A stretch of 64,000 nucleotides of DNA from NCBI RefSeq assembly GCF_030167925.1, contig NZ_JASKUT010000001.1, forward strand, positions 3,100,001-3,164,000, in the 5' to 3' direction. Each line of letters starts with the position of its first letter. Position 1 is the first letter of the stretch. Position numbers and translations under genes: made by a program. Of the stretch, positions 46,468 to 54,822 are shown piece by piece. This DNA comes from Paenibacillus silviterrae. Its GTDB lineage: Bacteria; Bacillota; Bacilli; Paenibacillales; NBRC-103111. The notes beneath the pieces are model-generated. The model made no database searches, had not been told where the DNA came from, and saw only the letters and a list, made by a program, of their open reading frames with translations.

Positions 46468-47040
46468 CTAGGGAGCTAAACCCCTAGCGAAAGTGATAAC
46501 GCTATGGTGCAGAAACGACTGCGCATCAAGCTTCGTGACCCGGTCTCCGTAGACCGATTTGGAAACGTAGAAGCCCAGATTCATCCAAATAAAGGTCATC
46601 GCTTGCGATTCGATATCCGTCTTTCGCAGCAAGCCCTTCTGCTCCATCGTCGCGAAATATTCCATCAGGCTATCCCTGAATTCCTTAGGCACCAGGGCAG
46701 CCTTGGCGTCCAGCTCTTCGAAAGCGCCCGCTTCTCTTAGCGCGATCATGACCATGTCCCCGTGGTCCCGCATAAACTGCTGGTAGGCTTCGGCTACGGC
46801 GAGCAAGTCCTTCTCCAGCTCTAACTGGGCGCGGCCCAGGATTTGGCGAAACACCGGAACGTAAGAGTACTTATCCACCAAAGCGCTGACAATGCCTTTC
46901 TTGCTCCCAAAGTGCCGAAACAGGGTCGTTTCATTCACACCCGCTTCTTCAGCAATCGCCCGCGTAGTCACCGCCTTGAAGCCTTTCTTCCTCATTAAGG
47001 AGGCTGTCGCTTGAAGTATTCGGTCCCGCGTCTCTTCCAT
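46468..47040 (-). CDS. TetR/AcrR-family repressor
   Basis: 190 residues. N-terminal helix-turn-helix VTTRAIAEEAGVNETTLFRHFGSKKG near 24-49, variable ligand domain after it. It is transcribed toward the monooxygenase 52 bases away. The ATG at 47040 has only GGTGG nearby; a longer frame from 47118 would place the operator inside coding sequence, so it is not chosen. The same palindrome stands before both genes, indicating autoregulation. Confidence 0.85.
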   Translation of the reverse strand: MEETRDRILQATASLMRKKGFKAVTTRAIAEEAGVNETTLFRHFGSKKGIVSALVDKYSYVPVFRQILGRAQLELEKDLLAVAEAYQQFMRDHGDMVMIALREAGAFEELDAKAALVPKEFRDSLMEYFATMEQKGLLRKTDIESQAMTFIWMNLGFYVSKSVYGDRVTKLDAQSFLHHSVITFARGLAP

Positions 47041-47054
47041 CGAACCCACCACCC

Positions 47055-47070
47055 ATGCAAGTACTTGCTT
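47055..47070. promoter_or_regulatory. TetR operator upstream of its own gene
   Basis: ATGCAAGTACTTGCTT, identical to 46431-46446, 15 bases before the repressor start. Confidence 0.8.
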
Positions 47071-47116
47071 ACATTTTAAAATAAGTGCAGGCTGGATGTC
47101 AAGCCGGCCGGCGTGC

Positions 47117-47148
47117 AAAAAGACCTCCGCTCTACAGAAGCGAAGGTC
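47117..47148 (-). terminator. Terminator of tiny peptide copy 4
   Basis: GACCTTCGCTTCTGTAGAGC / GGAGGTC hairpin with TTTTT on the minus strand. A second GGCAGCC/GGCTGCC hairpin without a T run lies at 47163-47181. Confidence 0.7.
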
Positions 47149-47188
47149 ACACTATGTACATCGGCAGCCCGAAGGCTGCCGCTCCATT

Positions 47189-47278
47189 TTATACGAGCAA
47201 TGTCCGGCTGATAATCACCAGAAGAATGAACAAAACCAAGATCGCACCAGTTGAAGTAAATCCGCCTGCATATGTCAT
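47189..47278 (-). CDS. YjcZ-type tiny sporulation membrane peptide, copy 4
   Basis: 29 residues, MTYAGGFTSTGA then the hydrophobic helix ending SRTLLV. GAGGAGGACGATAACT precedes the ATG. CATAAAATA at 47318-47326 fits CATANNNTA. Copies 3 and 4 share the SRTLLV ending. Confidence 0.82.
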   Translation of the reverse strand: MTYAGGFTSTGAILVLFILLVIISRTLLV

Positions 47279-47317
47279 AGTTATCGTCCTCCTCTGTTGT
47301 GGTTTGGACTTACACTA

Positions 47318-47326
47318 TATTTTATG
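47318..47326 (-). promoter_or_regulatory. Sigma-K-like -10 box of tiny peptide copy 4
   Basis: CATAAAATA, 40 bases before the ATG; matches CATANNNTA although the three centre bases differ from copies 1, 2 and 5. Confidence 0.45.
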
Positions 47327-47422
47327 CCGTGCCGATGATCATCGATTGGGTTCCTGCCTTGCCTGCACGAAATTGTGCGCCGACCTAACTTCAGTACAGT
47401 AATAAAACCAAAGGACTCTTTT

Positions 47423-47512
47423 TTATACAAGTATCGTTTGGGTGATGATCACCAGAAGAATGAACAGTACCAAGATCGCCCCTGTGGAAGTAAACCCGCC
47501 TGCGTATGTCAT
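47423..47512 (-). CDS. YjcZ-type tiny sporulation membrane peptide, copy 5
   Basis: 29 residues, MTYAGGFTSTGA then the helix ending TQTILV; Gln replaces the Arg found in the other four. GGGAGGACGATAACT precedes the ATG. CATAGGATA is at 47551-47559. No terminator hairpin was found after it, so it may be co-transcribed with copy 4, 145 bases downstream. Confidence 0.82.
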   Translation of the reverse strand: MTYAGGFTSTGAILVLFILLVIITQTILV

Positions 47513-47550
47513 AGTTATCGTCCTCCCTTGGCTGTGTTTCAACTACGCTA

Positions 47551-47559
47551 TATCCTATG
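47551..47559 (-). promoter_or_regulatory. Sigma-K-like -10 box of tiny peptide copy 5
   Basis: CATAGGATA in the GGCATAGGATATAGCGTA context, 39 bases before the ATG. Confidence 0.5.
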
Positions 47560-47622
47560 CCCCTATTCAGGGTTTAGGAATGGGTGGATGCCCCGGGGGG
47601 CTTAGAAACGGGCGCAGCCTAT

Positions 47623-48492
47623 TCAATTCTTTATCAGTTCGTCGAACGCTTTGGCGAATTTAATTTTGTCTTGCTTCCCTAATTGATTCACACCTCTTGC
47701 CCTGGTTGACATTTCTTCTTTCCCTTCGCTCGACTCTTGCTCGACCTCTTCTGAAGCTTCGTCTTTACTGTTGTTCTTCATCACGATTTGGTACAAGCCA
47801 ACCTTTCTATCTTCCGTAAGTGCTTTCAACTCCCGGAGCAATTTCCCTACAGCGACAGGGCCTTTCCCCGTCTTCACATCCGTCCCGCTGACAGGATATA
47901 ACTGGGCAGTGCCTTTATGAGTGCTATATGTACGCCCGTTGACTACGTACTCAATCTGTGAACTGGTGGCACCTCTACGGTGAGTAACTTTATTTCCAAC
48001 CGGCTTATCCTCAGTATAGTTAGCAATATATTCATTGATCAGTGTCAGGTCAGCTGCCATGATGCTTTTCTTACAAAGCGAGAATAGCTCCTTGCTTGCT
48101 AGCTGCTTGTAATTTTTTCCGGCGTTTTCCAAAAAGTGTGTTTCGCTCGGTAAGCTCGCCGGGGTAAGCTCCAGCTTATCGGGGATGGATGAAGCCTCCT
48201 CTGCCTGCTCCTCCGATTCTTCCTCTTCTTGATGAAGCTTGCTGTTCATCTCTGCTTGGGCCTTTTCCGACTCCTTGGACCTCTGGATGGGAGGGGCCTC
48301 GTTCCTTTGATACAAAGCGCTAACATAGCGGCTCACCGCTTGATTTCCGTACGCCTTTTGCAATTGAGCGATGGAGGAAGAGGAAATCGCTGCCTGGGGT
48401 ACGGGAACCGGTGCTTGTACCCGATTGGGGCTTAAGGCCGAATCAGCATGTGATTTGCGGTCAGCAGTCTTTACTTTTACGGATAACATCAA
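47623..48492 (-). CDS. Uncharacterised protein with an eCIS/DUF4157-type leader motif
   Basis: 289 residues. The N-terminal part is low-complexity and contains IAQLQKAYGNQAVSRYV near 41-57, a short motif that I associate with proteins carried near or by extracellular contractile injection systems, followed by an IQRS segment. A Glu-rich linker (80-105) leads to a globular region near 110-235 (KKSIMAADLTLINEYIANYT, VNGRTYSTHKG) of no family I know. No injection-system genes are in the window. No signal peptide. AAAGGGGATGG precedes the ATG. Confidence 0.65.
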   Translation of the reverse strand: MMLSVKVKTADRKSHADSALSPNRVQAPVPVPQAAISSSSIAQLQKAYGNQAVSRYVSALYQRNEAPPIQRSKESEKAQAEMNSKLHQEEEESEEQAEEASSIPDKLELTPASLPSETHFLENAGKNYKQLASKELFSLCKKSIMAADLTLINEYIANYTEDKPVGNKVTHRRGATSSQIEYVVNGRTYSTHKGTAQLYPVSGTDVKTGKGPVAVGKLLRELKALTEDRKVGLYQIVMKNNSKDEASEEVEQESSEGKEEMSTRARGVNQLGKQDKIKFAKAFDELIKN

Positions 48493-48817
48493 TCCATCCC
48501 CTTTGGGTGAGATATTGTCCTCCTTATTTTACCATTATTTTTAGTTTACGACAGAATAAATCAACTCCAGCAGATCGGCCAGTTCTTGTTTGTCGTTTTC
48601 ATATTACATACGCATCTGGTTTCGAAGCTGTCGATTGCTGTGATTTAGCTTTGGGTGCTTTAACTGACATGGGGCGAGAGTCTGCTGAACAAGGTGGGCT
48701 TCTGCTCTTGGAGTTTTGCGAATTACGGGGTGCTGGAGGAGCATCATGAGAGGGCCTGCATCCTGTTGTTTCGCAGAGGAATAGGATCGTTGTTGCCCTT
48801 CAATGACTACTATTGTA
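48493..48817. other. Intergenic stretch without a supported gene
   Basis: About 325 bases between two minus-strand genes. A short plus-strand open frame crosses it but overlaps the neighbouring gene and has no ribosome site. AT-rich promoter-like sequence next to 48530 probably serves the gene at 47623. I see no repeat or hairpin worth naming. Confidence 0.5.
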
Positions 48818-49141
48818 TTAATCTTGTTTTATCTTGCTAATCTCAGATTCCACATGAAATAACCGCTTGTTCAGTACGTCCATACTATGATCGTGATGAT
48901 TCAGTTCCTTCTTAATGAACTCTAAGCGATCATTCATCATACGAACGGCCTCAATCAACCGATTGTCTGCCTCTATGTTCTCTACATGCCTTGCCCGAAT
49001 GTCTTGTTCCAATTTGGTGAAACGCTCGTTCATTTCGTTGCGCAGTCCGCCGATTTGCCCGTTCATTTCGTTACGCAATCCGCCGATTTGCTCGTTCATT
49101 TCATCCATCTTAGCCAGAATCAGCTTAAGCATCTCTTCCAT
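48818..49141 (-). CDS. Small coiled-coil protein
   Basis: 107 residues, almost wholly heptad-patterned. Two near-identical tandem segments (EQIGGLRNEMN and GQIGGLRNEMN near 17-38) form the start of a coiled coil continuing to the C-terminus (HVESEISKIKQD). Similar short proteins are common in Bacillaceae without a known function. GGGAGGTGAG precedes the ATG. Confidence 0.7.
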   Translation of the reverse strand: MEEMLKLILAKMDEMNEQIGGLRNEMNGQIGGLRNEMNERFTKLEQDIRARHVENIEADNRLIEAVRMMNDRLEFIKKELNHHDHSMDVLNKRLFHVESEISKIKQD

Positions 49142-49201
49142 CCCTACTCACCTCCCTCCTAAAAATAGTATATCATCGGAGGGCCGAGCCCGGCAATGAT
49201 G

Positions 49202-49816
49202 CTAGACTCCGCCTCCTTTGGCATACATCAAAAGAGCCGCCGCCGCACGCTCCCGCCGCTCCGGGTCGTCACTTCGCAGCGCTTCCTTCAGCACACGGAT
49301 GGCTTCAGCGATCGTTTCCCCGTCGACCAAAGGTGCGGTACTATGGGGAGTGCCTGCAGGTGTAAGCCACCGCTCCAGCTGCGCTTTCTCAAACGGCGCC
49401 TCGAACCGGGCAATCGGACGCGGATCCTGCAGGAGCAGCTGTACAGCCGGGCTCAGCTCCGCGACCGGGATCCGATGCAGCCACGTGACACCGCGGCGAT
49501 GACAAGCTCCTTCCGCTTCCTTCTCCGGGTCTTCAACGTAGAAGTAGTCCCCTACATCCCCCAAATACGCTTCATGACCGTGCCCATGGAGAAGCACATA
49601 GTCGCCATCCTGCATGGTATAGACGAAGGTGTGGAGCTGCTCCAGTGCCTCCGGATGAACGGGATACACAGCGGAGCATCGCTCGCTGAGCTCATCCAAA
49701 GATACTCCCTCAAGATCACCGACTTCCCGCCAGCCGATACTGATATAATGCTCCTTCAAAAACTCGGATAGTCGTTCGCCACCCTCGCCAATAGCTTTTA
49801 CTCCAAAAAGCCGCAT
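49202..49816 (-). CDS. Uncharacterised protein with a G12 tract at its ribosome site
   Basis: About 204 residues from the ATG at 49816. The first 25 residues (MRLFGVKAIGEGGERLSEF, then YISIGWREVGDL) resemble the short N-terminal module found in some modification-dependent restriction or EVE/PUA-linked proteins; the rest is unfamiliar. A run of twelve C on the plus strand (49824-49835) puts twelve G exactly where the Shine-Dalgarno sequence belongs, 7 bases before the ATG. A frame open to 49912 reads through that tract as Gly codons. Expression may depend on tract length. Confidence 0.6.
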   Translation of the reverse strand: MRLFGVKAIGEGGERLSEFLKEHYISIGWREVGDLEGVSLDELSERCSAVYPVHPEALEQLHTFVYTMQDGDYVLLHGHGHEAYLGDVGDYFYVEDPEKEAEGACHRRGVTWLHRIPVAELSPAVQLLLQDPRPIARFEAPFEKAQLERWLTPAGTPHSTAPLVDGETIAEAIRVLKEALRSDDPERRERAAAALLMYAKGGGV

Positions 49817-49937
49817 CCGCACGCCCCCCCCCCCCGATTTTTTGCATAGAGTAGTATCTATTGTACCACATCCTTCCTCCACAAACGGACCAAGCATTCC
49901 CATCAACCGCACTTGGCTATACCATGGATTTCAATGC

Positions 49938-49943
49938 TATAAT
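49938..49943 (+). promoter_or_regulatory. -10 box of queC
   Basis: TATAAT, 38 bases before the queC start. TTGGCT lies 19 bases upstream as a weak -35. No preQ1 riboswitch pattern was seen in the short leader. Confidence 0.45.
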
Positions 49944-49980
49944 GGAAGTTAGAGCTTTTTGACCATGAAGAAGTAGGGTG

Positions 49981-50637
49981 ATGAAATTGAACAATAAAGC
50001 CTTGGTTATATTCAGCGGGGGACAGGATAGCACAACATGCCTAGCTTGGGCTATGAAGCAGTTCGACGAGGTGCAGGCCGTGACGTTCGCTTACGGTCAG
50101 CGGCATAAAGCCGAAATCGACTGCGCGGTGGATATCACGAAGCAGCTCGGCATCCCGCATCACATTCTGGATCTTTCCTTGCTGAGCCAAATTGCACCGA
50201 ATGCGCTGACGCGAAGCGATATGGAAATCGAGACGCCGGCGGACGGCGGAGTGCCGAATACGTTCGTAGACGGCCGGAACATGCTGTTCCTGACCTTCGC
50301 CGCCATTTTGGCAAAGCAGCTGGGCTATCATCATCTGGTGACCGGCGTGTGCCAGACGGATTTCAGCGGATACCCGGATTGCCGCGATGTATTCGTAAAG
50401 TCACTTGGCGTTACGCTGAATCTGGCGATGGATTACCCTTTCGTCATACACACCCCGCTCATGTGGCTGGACAAAAAAGAAACCTGGGCGCTCGCCGACG
50501 AGCTCGGATATTTCGATCTTGTTCGTGAGCAGACGCTTACCTGTTATAACGGTGTGATCGGCTCCGGCTGCGGTACGTGTCCAGCTTGCCACCTGAGACA
50601 AAAAGGATTGGATCTGTACTTGGCGGAGCGCAGCTAA
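49981..50637 (+). CDS. queC: 7-cyano-7-deazaguanine synthase QueC
   Basis: 218 residues. ATP-pyrophosphatase loop [13 protein letters not shown] near 11-23 and the C-terminal zinc motif [16 protein letters not shown] are intact. QueC converts carboxy-deazaguanine to preQ0 in queuosine synthesis. The second ATG (49981) has AGTAGGGTG upstream; 49978 is an alternative. Unusually, queD, queE and queF do not follow; the next gene is a chemotaxis-type protein. Confidence 0.95.
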   Translation: MKLNNKALVIFSGGQDSTTCLAWAMKQFDEVQAVTFAYGQRHKAEIDCAVDITKQLGIPHHILDLSLLSQIAPNALTRSDMEIETPADGGVPNTFVDGRNMLFLTFAAILAKQLGYHHLVTGVCQTDFSGYPDCRDVFVKSLGVTLNLAMDYPFVIHTPLMWLDKKETWALADELGYFDLVREQTLTCYNGVIGSGCGTCPACHLRQKGLDLYLAERS

Positions 50638-50733
50638 GCGCGTCCTCCTTTTGACAAAAACTTAACAAATATGCCGACTTTTTTCCTGTAAAATGGTTAT
50701 TTGTAAACCATTGTTCAATAAAGGGAGTGCCAC

Positions 50734-51666
50734 ATGATCCAAGAGACACCGCCGATCTACGAAAGCACACAGGTATTAGGGGAAAAAGCCGTTCTCGCCG
50801 CACTAGAGCAATCGCTTGCCATGATACAGTTTCATCCGGATGGAACGGTCCTGTGGGCTAATGATCTTTTTGCCCGAGCAATGGGGTATTCCGCAGCCGA
50901 GCTTCGCGGTATTCACCATCGGCAGTTCTGTACCCCGGAATATGCGACGAGTGCGGAATATGGTACACTTTGGCGGAATTTGCAGAGCGGCAATTTGTTT
51001 CAGGAAAAAATCGTACGTGTCGCGAAGAGCGGAGCCCTCCTCTCCCTCGAGGCAACCTATATGCCCATTCGGGATGAGCGCGGGGAGGTTACAGCCGTTC
51101 TGAAGGTCGCGACAGACATCACAGCAAGAGAAGCCGCAGCATCTGAAGTAACGACGGCATTGCAGCAGATGGCTGAGGATTTACTGCAGCGTACGGAGGA
51201 AGGCATTGAACGCAGCCGGCAGGTAGTCTCGGCGATTGAACGCGTGCTGGGAGAGAATGAAGCGAATCTGCAGGCTTTGCAGGAGCTGGAGAAGCGGACA
51301 AAGGAGATTGGCGGCATCGTGCAGACCATTCGCGATTTTGCATCGCAGACGAATCTGCTGGCATTGAATGCGGCGATCGAAGCAGCCCACGCCGGCGAGC
51401 ACGGGCGCGGCTTCAACGTGGTAGCTACGGAGGTTCGCAAGCTGGCTAATCAGGTGCAGCTGGCGGTGGATGAGATTCAAGCCACCGTGGAGGGGATTGC
51501 CATGCAGGTCAGCCAGGTGGACAAGGGCACGAAGAGTTCCCAGCAGACTATCATTAGCAGCGAGCGGCAGATTCAGCAGGCCGTCGCCGAGTTCACAGGC
51601 ATCAGTGAGGCGGCCGGTAAGCTGGAGGGGCAGGCTAAGGCGCTTAGCGAATTATTGTTGCTTTAG
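50734..51666 (+). CDS. Soluble PAS-domain methyl-accepting chemotaxis-type transducer
   Basis: 310 residues, no membrane helix. A PAS domain covers about 20-135 ([32 protein letters not shown]), and a short MCP signalling hairpin follows with the conserved tip [29 protein letters not shown] split over about 206-232. It likely senses a cytoplasmic redox or small-molecule cue and signals to CheA. AAAGGGAG is upstream of the ATG. It ends in a bidirectional terminator. Confidence 0.88.
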   Translation: MIQETPPIYESTQVLGEKAVLAALEQSLAMIQFHPDGTVLWANDLFARAMGYSAAELRGIHHRQFCTPEYATSAEYGTLWRNLQSGNLFQEKIVRVAKSGALLSLEATYMPIRDERGEVTAVLKVATDITAREAAASEVTTALQQMAEDLLQRTEEGIERSRQVVSAIERVLGENEANLQALQELEKRTKEIGGIVQTIRDFASQTNLLALNAAIEAAHAGEHGRGFNVVATEVRKLANQVQLAVDEIQATVEGIAMQVSQVDKGTKSSQQTIISSERQIQQAVAEFTGISEAAGKLEGQAKALSELLLL

Positions 51667-51676
51667 GAAAAAGATA

Positions 51677-51710
51677 AAGTCCGCTGCCTGTTTCTGGCAG
51701 CGGACTTCTT
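51677..51710. terminator. Bidirectional terminator
   Basis: AAGTCCGCTGCC / GGCAGCGGACTT, a perfect 12-base stem with a seven-base loop and T-rich flanks, between convergent genes. Confidence 0.92.
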
Positions 51711-51714
51711 TTGT

Positions 51715-54651
51715 TTACTTCACATAGACAGGCTCCACGAACTCCAGCAGAAGGGTGGCATCGGACTTGGTAAACACTCCGTCGCCGTCGACATCAATGT
51801 TGGCTGTCTTTCCCTGCCCCATCCACTGCATAATCTCCTTCATGCTGATGACAGCACTCCCGCTCGCGTTTCTGAGCTCCTCCAGCGAATTTTTCACTTC
51901 GGAGACCGGGCGAACGACACCGGATTCATTCATAACAGGATAAGCCGTTACCGCATAGCTCCCCGCTCCGTTAGTTCCACGGAATGCCCCTTGCTCCAGA
52001 CTGATCGTGACCTTATCCCATTTGTAGATGAGCCCATTCGTCCAAAGCTTAATGGTAGCAGGGTCCGTATACGCTGCCCCGCTTACAGTCACTTGGCGAC
52101 CGTTCACAGCTAGTGTGATCCCTCCGCCGTAAGCAGCCTGATGGGCAATGGGCTGGTCAAACGTTAAGTAAGTGTAATACCCGGACGCATCCGTATGAGC
52201 GGACGATAGCGCAACGCCGGAGAGCTGCTGCCTGGTTACAAGGATGGAGTAGATCCGTGCAGGAACGGCTGGGTCCTCCGGCTGCAGCCGAACCTCTACG
52301 AGATTGCTGCCGTCCGCGAGCGGAAGCTCCGACTCCAGAGGCATCCACTCCCCGTGGCCGACCCTTACCGTGACCATAGAGCCTGGGGCCGTCCCGTAGG
52401 CATGCACACGCAGCTGTTCCACCGAGCTATTCACAGCAGAGCTGTACTGATAAATCTCAGGATGAAACGCTGGACTGAGGGTGCCCGTCGACAAGGACAA
52501 TCCGGAAAGGTAACCTTCTCCTCCGAGTTTGGTCAGCTGCACGGTATACAGGCGTTCCGTACCGTCCTGTGCTTGTACCTTGATTTCTACCAAATTATTG
52601 CCGTTCTGTAGAGGCAGCTCGGTCCCCGGCGGCAAGTACGTACCTTGATTCACACGAACCATCGCATACGCATGCGGATCCTCCGGCTGAGGCCATGCAT
52701 ATACGCTGTACACTACACTGCTGACGGTTGCCTGATAGCTATAAATATCCCGCTGAAAGCTTGGGCTTACTGTCGGAACCGAAAGACCAAGTGTGCTTAA
52801 GGCCGCGTTACTGCTCTGACGAAGAATATGAATCGTATAAATGCGTTCCGTCCCATCTTGAGCCTTGACCTTAATATGTACGGTGTTACTGCCGACCTGC
52901 AGCGGTATCGGGCTTAGCCCGCCGGTGTAGCCTCCGCCGTTAATCTGAACTTCAAAGGTTGCTTGGGGATGTGCTGCCGATAGTTCCAGGCTAATCTGGT
53001 CCATGTCACTCCCTACTGTTCCTACATAAGAGATAGTGGAGCTGTTGAATCCCGGACTAAGCTCAACACCTGGGATCGACAGGCCGCTAAGGCTTGCGTC
53101 ATTGCTGGTGCGAGTCACCACGACAGTGTATACCTTGGTATTCCCGTTCGGGGCGGTGACCTTCACCTCCAGGGTATTGGCGCCCGCTTGCAGCAAGAGC
53201 GGTGTATCGACGGGACCATACACTCCGCCGTTCATCCGGATTTCAGTCACAGCCATTTCATCATAAGCCGGTGCATACACGGTCAGCGTGTCCGTCTCAT
53301 TCGGCACAATAGCGGAATAGGCGATCGTATCCCGGTCGAATAACGGGTTCAGCTCCCCAGTTGACAAGCTGAGTGTACTCAGGTCGGCAATGCCGCTTAG
53401 GCGTTCCACTTCAATGCTGTAGATCTTAATGGTGCCGTCCTCCGCCGTCACTTGAATTTCCACTGTATTGGCGCCGACCTCAAGCGGAAGCGAGGATGAT
53501 ACCGCCTGATATGTCCCTCCGTTCACTCGCACAAGAACGTTAGCATTCGAATCCGCCTTCGCTGGTGTTACTGTGATGCTCTCGTTGGCAACGGTCGCGG
53601 TATAGGAAGAAATGCCCGAAGAAAAGCCGGGTGACAGCTCCCCTGATGAGAGACTTAGCGAGCTTAGATTCGCATTGTTGCTTTTTCTAAGGACCATGAT
53701 CGTGTAAATCTTAGGGGTACCGTCCTGGGCGGTTACCTTCACATTCACTGTGTTCATCCCTAGATTCAACGTAAAGTAGCTCATCGGTGAGGTATAGGGA
53801 CTTCCGTTCACAGCCACGGCTACGGATGCGTCAGGGTGCGTTTTCACCGGCGTTACCTGCAGGCTGCCTGTAGAGAAAGGTACGGAAGCCGTATAAGAGG
53901 TCGTTGTTGAGGTGAAGGCCGGAGACAGCGTTCCGCTAGATAGCGTCAGACTGCTCAAGTCATTATTGGAGCTCCCCGCCCGATTGATAATGATTTGATA
54001 CGTATGGGTAACCGCAGCATTCGCCGATGTCGCCACAATGGTAGTTGTTGTCGGACCGACAGGCAGATTGACCGTTGAGGCCGTTCCGTTGGTAAGTGCA
54101 ACCCCGTTCAACGTCAATGTTGCCTTACTATCGGTTAGCACCGGTGTAACGTTCACAGAGGTTACTTCGTTTGGTACGTTCTGGGTGTAGTAATACACCC
54201 CGGGAGTAAATGCCGGACTTAGCGCACCTGTGGAAAGGGTTAGCCCTCTCAAGGACGCATCGTTCGACTGGGGGACGTGTATGTAGACGGTATAGGTTTT
54301 GGTCGTCCCATCTTGGGCGATCACCTTGACTTCAATCGTATTGGTACCGGTTGAAATGCCGAATTCCCCCGACGAGGTCCAATCCGGCAATCCAAGCCAG
54401 GATAGGAGCCCATTTACCCGATATTGCATCGTAGCCGTCGCGTCACTAAATCTTGCAGCAAAGTAATAGGTTGTCGTACCGCTTGGTGCATAAGCATGAT
54501 ACTCGGTAACATTCGGGGAGAACTCTGTTGTAAACGGATAAGGAGTTGAAAATCCCGCCAAATCGGCATTCGAGCTCACCGCCTCTGCGGGCTTCCCCAG
54601 TAATGCAAATACCGGCAAAAGCAGCAGCAGCAGCCATCCTATTCGTTTCAT
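51715..54651 (-). CDS. Secreted protein with eight cadherin-like beta-sandwich repeats and a dockerin-like tail
   Basis: 978 residues. Signal peptide ends at KPAEA. Eight units of about 95-100 residues follow, each of the form N(A/D)xLSxLxLSxGxLSPxF...Y with a closing NTVxVKVTAQDGTxKxYT (cadherin-like beta-sandwich family). Residues about 800-900 form an Ig-like module. The tail has a single calcium loop DVDGDGVFTKSD near 957-968, like half a dockerin or an EF-hand. Such proteins are extracellular; the ligand is unknown. The same domain also occurs in the protein at 1-4271. Confidence 0.88.
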   Translation of the reverse strand: MKRIGWLLLLLLPVFALLGKPAEAVSSNADLAGFSTPYPFTTEFSPNVTEYHAYAPSGTTTYYFAARFSDATATMQYRVNGLLSWLGLPDWTSSGEFGISTGTNTIEVKVIAQDGTTKTYTVYIHVPQSNDASLRGLTLSTGALSPAFTPGVYYYTQNVPNEVTSVNVTPVLTDSKATLTLNGVALTNGTASTVNLPVGPTTTTIVATSANAAVTHTYQIIINRAGSSNNDLSSLTLSSGTLSPAFTSTTTSYTASVPFSTGSLQVTPVKTHPDASVAVAVNGSPYTSPMSYFTLNLGMNTVNVKVTAQDGTPKIYTIMVLRKSNNANLSSLSLSSGELSPGFSSGISSYTATVANESITVTPAKADSNANVLVRVNGGTYQAVSSSLPLEVGANTVEIQVTAEDGTIKIYSIEVERLSGIADLSTLSLSTGELNPLFDRDTIAYSAIVPNETDTLTVYAPAYDEMAVTEIRMNGGVYGPVDTPLLLQAGANTLEVKVTAPNGNTKVYTVVVTRTSNDASLSGLSIPGVELSPGFNSSTISYVGTVGSDMDQISLELSAAHPQATFEVQINGGGYTGGLSPIPLQVGSNTVHIKVKAQDGTERIYTIHILRQSSNAALSTLGLSVPTVSPSFQRDIYSYQATVSSVVYSVYAWPQPEDPHAYAMVRVNQGTYLPPGTELPLQNGNNLVEIKVQAQDGTERLYTVQLTKLGGEGYLSGLSLSTGTLSPAFHPEIYQYSSAVNSSVEQLRVHAYGTAPGSMVTVRVGHGEWMPLESELPLADGSNLVEVRLQPEDPAVPARIYSILVTRQQLSGVALSSAHTDASGYYTYLTFDQPIAHQAAYGGGITLAVNGRQVTVSGAAYTDPATIKLWTNGLIYKWDKVTISLEQGAFRGTNGAGSYAVTAYPVMNESGVVRPVSEVKNSLEELRNASGSAVISMKEIMQWMGQGKTANIDVDGDGVFTKSDATLLLEFVEPVYVK

Positions 54652-54822
54652 CTCATTAATTCACTCCATTCCTAAGCGCGATTGGTATAACACGGTAATT
54701 TGTCAATTGCCGTCGACATATAGTACGATTATACCATGTACTCGTTTTCCCAACATCATAGGAATGTAAAAAGCTTGCGGACGGGATGGTGCGGTGCCGC
54801 CTGGTACTTGTAAGCTCTTAAG

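Noticed and set aside
48411..48749. Plus-strand frame of 112 codons
   Set aside because: It overlaps the start of the gene at 47623-48492 antisense, has no ribosome site and no family resemblance.
49910..49980. preQ1 riboswitch before queC
   Set aside because: The leader is about 35 bases and shows no H-type pseudoknot pattern or the A-rich tail pairing with the loop.
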